Position numbers and translations under genes: made by a program | The notes under the pieces: generated by a model | Databases searched by the model: none | Told to the model about the DNA's origin: nothing | Seen by the model: only the letters and a program-made list of their open reading frames with translations | Source of the DNA: Kosakonia quasisacchari | GTDB taxonomy: Bacteria; Pseudomonadota; Gammaproteobacteria; Enterobacterales; Enterobacteriaceae | NCBI RefSeq assembly: GCF_004331415.1 | Contig: NZ_SJOP01000001.1 | Coordinates: forward strand, 248,001-312,000 | Direction of reading: 5' to 3' | Length of the DNA: 64,000 nt | In this document: positions 61,146 to 64,000 of the stretch, piece by piece | Layout: each line of letters opens with the position of its first letter | Position numbering within the stretch: the first letter of the stretch is position 1

Positions 61146-63194
61146 TTACACCAGGCCGAACAGCGTGAGAATAAGGTCGATCGCTTTGATGCCAATAAAT
61201 GGCACGATCAAACCGCCCAGCCCGTAGATCCACAGGTTGCGACGCAGCATGGCGGAAGCGGTCAGCGGTTTGTAGCTCACCCCTTTCAATGCCAGCGGGA
61301 TGAGAAACACAATCACCAGTGCATTAAAAATCACCGCGCTCAAAATCGCCGATGCCGGGGAGTGCAGGTGCATCACGTTGAGCATATTCAGTTGCGGATA
61401 GGTCGCTGCAAACGCCGCCGGGATAATGGCGAAGTACTTCGCCACATCGTTAGCGATACTGAAGGTGGTCAGTGAGCCGCGCGTCATCAGCATCTGTTTA
61501 CCGATATGCACCACTTCAATCAGCTTGGTGGGGTTGGAATCCAAATCCACCATGTTGCCCGCTTCTTTCGCGGCCTGCGTACCGGAGTTCATTGCGACCG
61601 CCACATCGGCTTGCGCCAGCGCTGGCGCGTCGTTGGTGCCATCCCCGGTCATCGCCACCAGTCGTCCTTCTGCCTGATACTGGCGGATCAGCGCCAGCTT
61701 GGCTTCCGGTGTTGCTTCGGCCAGAAAATCATCGACACCCGCTTCGGCGGCAATCGCCGCGGCGGTCAGGCGGTTATCGCCGGTGATCATCACCGTTTTA
61801 ATGCCCATTTTGCGTAGCTGGGCAAAACGCTCTTTAATACCGCCTTTGACGATATCTTTCAGCGCGATCACGCCCAGCACTTTTGCCCCTTCGGCAACCA
61901 CCAGCGGCGTTGCCCCCTGGCGCGCCACGCGTTCGACCAGCGCTTCGACATCTGCCGGGAACTGACCACCATTCGCTTCGATATGGCGGCGAATGGCATC
62001 GACGGAACCTTTGCGGATCATCCGGTCCTGCACGTTAATTCCGCTCATGCGGGTTTGCGCGGTAAACGGCACAAAGGTCGCTTGCAGGCTCTGCACGTCG
62101 CGCTCGCGCAGGTTAAAGCGCTGTTTTGCCAGGATAACAATGCTTCGCCCTTCTGGCGTTTCGTCGGCCAGGGATGAAAGCTGCGCGGCATCGGCCAGCG
62201 TTTTTTCATCCACGCCCTGGGCAGGCAGAAAGTCGGATGCCTGGCGGTTACCTAGCGTGATGGTGCCGGTTTTATCCAGCAATAACACGTCGACATCGCC
62301 CGCCGCTTCCACCGCGCGCCCGCTGGTGGCAATGACGTTCGCGCCCAGCATGCGGCTCATCCCCGCGACACCAATCGCGGACAGCAACCCGCCGATAGTC
62401 GTCGGGATCAGACACACCAGCAGGGCAACCAGCACGGTGACACTCACTGGCGTGCCGCCATACACGGAGAAGGGCCACAGCGTTGCCGTTGCCAGCAGGA
62501 ACACAATCGTCAGCGCCACCAGCAAGATGGTCAGCGCGATTTCGTTCGGCGTTTTACGCCGCTGCGCGCCTTCCACCATCGCGATCATGCGATCGAGGAA
62601 GGTTTCGCCGGGGTTAACGCTGCACTGGATCACCAGCCAGTCAGAGAGAATGCGCGTACCACCTGTTACCGAGGCAAAATCGCCGCCGGATTCACGAATA
62701 ACCGGTGCGGATTCCCCGGTAATCGCGCTCTCATCTACTGAGGCTCCGCCTTCGATCACTTCGCCATCGCAGGGAATAATATCGCCTGCTTCGACCAGTA
62801 CGATATCGCCTTTGCGCAGATCTTCCGCGGGGATATGGTCGATTTGTGCATCGTGCTGCGGCGCGCGCAGTTTGCGGGCGAAAGCGGTCTTTTTCACCCC
62901 TTTCAGGCTGTTGGCCTGCGCTTTACTGCGGCCTTCCGCCAGCGCTTCCGCGAAGTTGGCGAACAGAACCGTCACCCACAGCCACACGCTGACCGCGCCG
63001 GTGAACCATGCGCTGCCGTCGAGATGACCAGTCGCCATCGCCACTGCCAGCAGGGTAGTTAACACACTGCCAATCCAGACAATGAACATCACCGGGTTAT
63101 GCCACTGCACATGCGGGCTTAACTTGGTCACGGAATCCATCAGCGCCTGGCGAACAAGGTTCGGTTCGAAAAGCGCCAGTTGTTTACGACTCAT
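61146..63194 (-). CDS. kdpB: Potassium-transporting P-type ATPase catalytic subunit KdpB
   Basis: ATP-hydrolysing subunit of the high-affinity potassium pump. It is 682 aa from ATG 63194 ([11 protein letters not shown]), matching E. coli; the frame upstream overlaps kdpA and was dropped. The phosphorylated aspartate is D307 in [13 protein letters not shown]; the actuator motif TGES and the hinge [16 protein letters not shown] are present. The transmembrane helices lie at the ends and around 220-280. Confidence 0.98.
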   Translation of the reverse strand: MSRKQLALFEPNLVRQALMDSVTKLSPHVQWHNPVMFIVWIGSVLTTLLAVAMATGHLDGSAWFTGAVSVWLWVTVLFANFAEALAEGRSKAQANSLKGVKKTAFARKLRAPQHDAQIDHIPAEDLRKGDIVLVEAGDIIPCDGEVIEGGASVDESAITGESAPVIRESGGDFASVTGGTRILSDWLVIQCSVNPGETFLDRMIAMVEGAQRRKTPNEIALTILLVALTIVFLLATATLWPFSVYGGTPVSVTVLVALLVCLIPTTIGGLLSAIGVAGMSRMLGANVIATSGRAVEAAGDVDVLLLDKTGTITLGNRQASDFLPAQGVDEKTLADAAQLSSLADETPEGRSIVILAKQRFNLRERDVQSLQATFVPFTAQTRMSGINVQDRMIRKGSVDAIRRHIEANGGQFPADVEALVERVARQGATPLVVAEGAKVLGVIALKDIVKGGIKERFAQLRKMGIKTVMITGDNRLTAAAIAAEAGVDDFLAEATPEAKLALIRQYQAEGRLVAMTGDGTNDAPALAQADVAVAMNSGTQAAKEAGNMVDLDSNPTKLIEVVHIGKQMLMTRGSLTTFSIANDVAKYFAIIPAAFAATYPQLNMLNVMHLHSPASAILSAVIFNALVIVFLIPLALKGVSYKPLTASAMLRRNLWIYGLGGLIVPFIGIKAIDLILTLFGLV

Positions 63195-63214
63195 ATAACG
63201 CGTCTCCGCCAGTC

Positions 63215-64000
63215 TTAAAATTGCAGGTATTCCGCCACCGGGCCAAGCGCCAGGGCAGGGATAAAGGTTAATGCGCCGACCAGTAACACGGTGCCGATCA
63301 GCAGACCGATAAACAGCGCGCCGTGTGTCGGCAGGGTGCCAGAACTGGTTGGTTGAATTTTCTTCGCCACCAGCGAACCGGCAATTGCCATGACCGGCAC
63401 AATCACACCGAAGCGGCCAAGGAACATGCAAAATGCCAGCAAACAGTTCCAGAACGGAGTGTTGGCGCTTAAACCCGCAAAGGCGCTGCCGTTGTTATTA
63501 GCGGCAGATGAGACGGCGTACAGCACTTCGCTAAAGCCGTGAATGCCGGGGTTGAACATGCCGCTGCGTCCTGCGTCGGTCATCATGGCCAGAGCGGTAC
63601 CAATGAGCACCAGTGCCGGGGTAACAAGGATTGCCAGCGCGGTCATTTTCATTTCGCGAACGTCAATTTTCTTACCGAGGAACTCAGGCGTGCGACCAAT
63701 CATCAGCCCGGCAATAAACACCGCCAGCAACACAAACAGCAGCATGCCGTACAGACCAGAACCCACGCCGCCGAACACCACTTCGCCAATCTGCATCAGC
63801 CACATCGGGATCATGCCGCCCAGCGCGGTAAACGAGTCGTGCATGGCGTTGACCGCGCCGCAAGAGGCCGCAGTGGTGACCACGGCGTACAAGCTGCTTG
63901 CCAGAATGCCAAAGCGGCTCTCTTTCCCTTCCATATTGATGGCGCTGTCGCCACCGAGCGTCAGGAAGTGCGGGTTACCCTGTAATTCCGCCCACATCAC
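63215..64000 (-). CDS. kdpA: Potassium-transporting ATPase channel subunit KdpA, 3' part
   Basis: C-terminal ~261 codons of the potassium-binding subunit; the 5' half (about 295 codons by comparison with the 557-aa E. coli protein) and any kdpF lie beyond the right edge. The channel-like segments [17 protein letters not shown] and [15 protein letters not shown] correspond to the third and fourth selectivity-filter loops of this KtrB/TrkH-related fold. It ends 20 bp before kdpB. Confidence 0.96.
   Translation of the reverse strand: MMWAELQGNPHFLTLGGDSAINMEGKESRFGILASSLYAVVTTAASCGAVNAMHDSFTALGGMIPMWLMQIGEVVFGGVGSGLYGMLLFVLLAVFIAGLMIGRTPEFLGKKIDVREMKMTALAILVTPALVLIGTALAMMTDAGRSGMFNPGIHGFSEVLYAVSSAANNNGSAFAGLSANTPFWNCLLAFCMFLGRFGVIVPVMAIAGSLVAKKIQPTSSGTLPTHGALFIGLLIGTVLLVGALTFIPALALGPVAEYLQF

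Overview
The window is chromosomal DNA of a gamma-proteobacterium of the family Enterobacteriaceae. Almost every gene has a same-length counterpart in Escherichia coli, in nearly the E. coli order, from pagP through kdpA. Three departures point away from Escherichia towards an Enterobacter/Kosakonia/Klebsiella-like relative: cobD between nadD and cobC, a chitobiase gene directly after chiP, and a cusBA copper-efflux pair beside pagP. I cannot fix the genus from sequence alone. I saw no insertion sequence, prophage, CRISPR array or attachment site.

Layout. 1-3762: end of cusB (with a CusF-like tail) and cusA. 3935-6546: pagP, cspE, crcB, ybeM, tatE. 6616-16536, all minus: lipA, ybeF, lipB (lipoate) and ybeD, dacA, rlpA, mrdB, mrdA, rlmH, rsfS (cell-wall elongation and ribosome factors). 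16779-18590: cobC and the divergent cobD. 18565-23399, minus: leuS-lptE-holA-nadD read as one unit. 23635-27384: ybeL, then the gltIJKL aspartate/glutamate transporter with an intercistronic sRNA-like segment. 27771-33378, minus: miaB, and ybeZ-ybeY-corC-lnt. 33550-35342: ubiF and an unrecognised membrane protein. 35462-36173, minus: seven tRNA genes (transcribed Met-Leu-Gln-Gln-Met-Gln-Gln). 36393-38057: asnB.

38314-51542 is a GlcNAc/chitin catabolism block, interrupted by a lipoprotein gene and glnS: nagD, nagC, nagA, nagB (minus), nagE (plus), chiP and a GH20 chitobiase. The repressor NagC is encoded inside the block. Palindromes resembling its operators lie between nagB and nagE and upstream of chiP. 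Read together, ChiP admits chito-oligosaccharides, the chitobiase splits them in the periplasm, NagE imports and phosphorylates GlcNAc, and NagA and NagB convert it to fructose-6-phosphate.

51658-56679: fur with its short upstream reading frame uof, fldA, ybfE, ybfF, seqA, pgm. 56731-64000, minus: a half-size EamA-type membrane protein and the kdp potassium-uptake locus (kdpE, kdpD, kdpC, kdpB, and the 3' part of kdpA, which runs off the window).

Gene starts were moved inward where a longer reading frame added residues that the family lacks. Comparisons with E. coli, Salmonella or Serratia proteins are from memory of those families, not from a database search.
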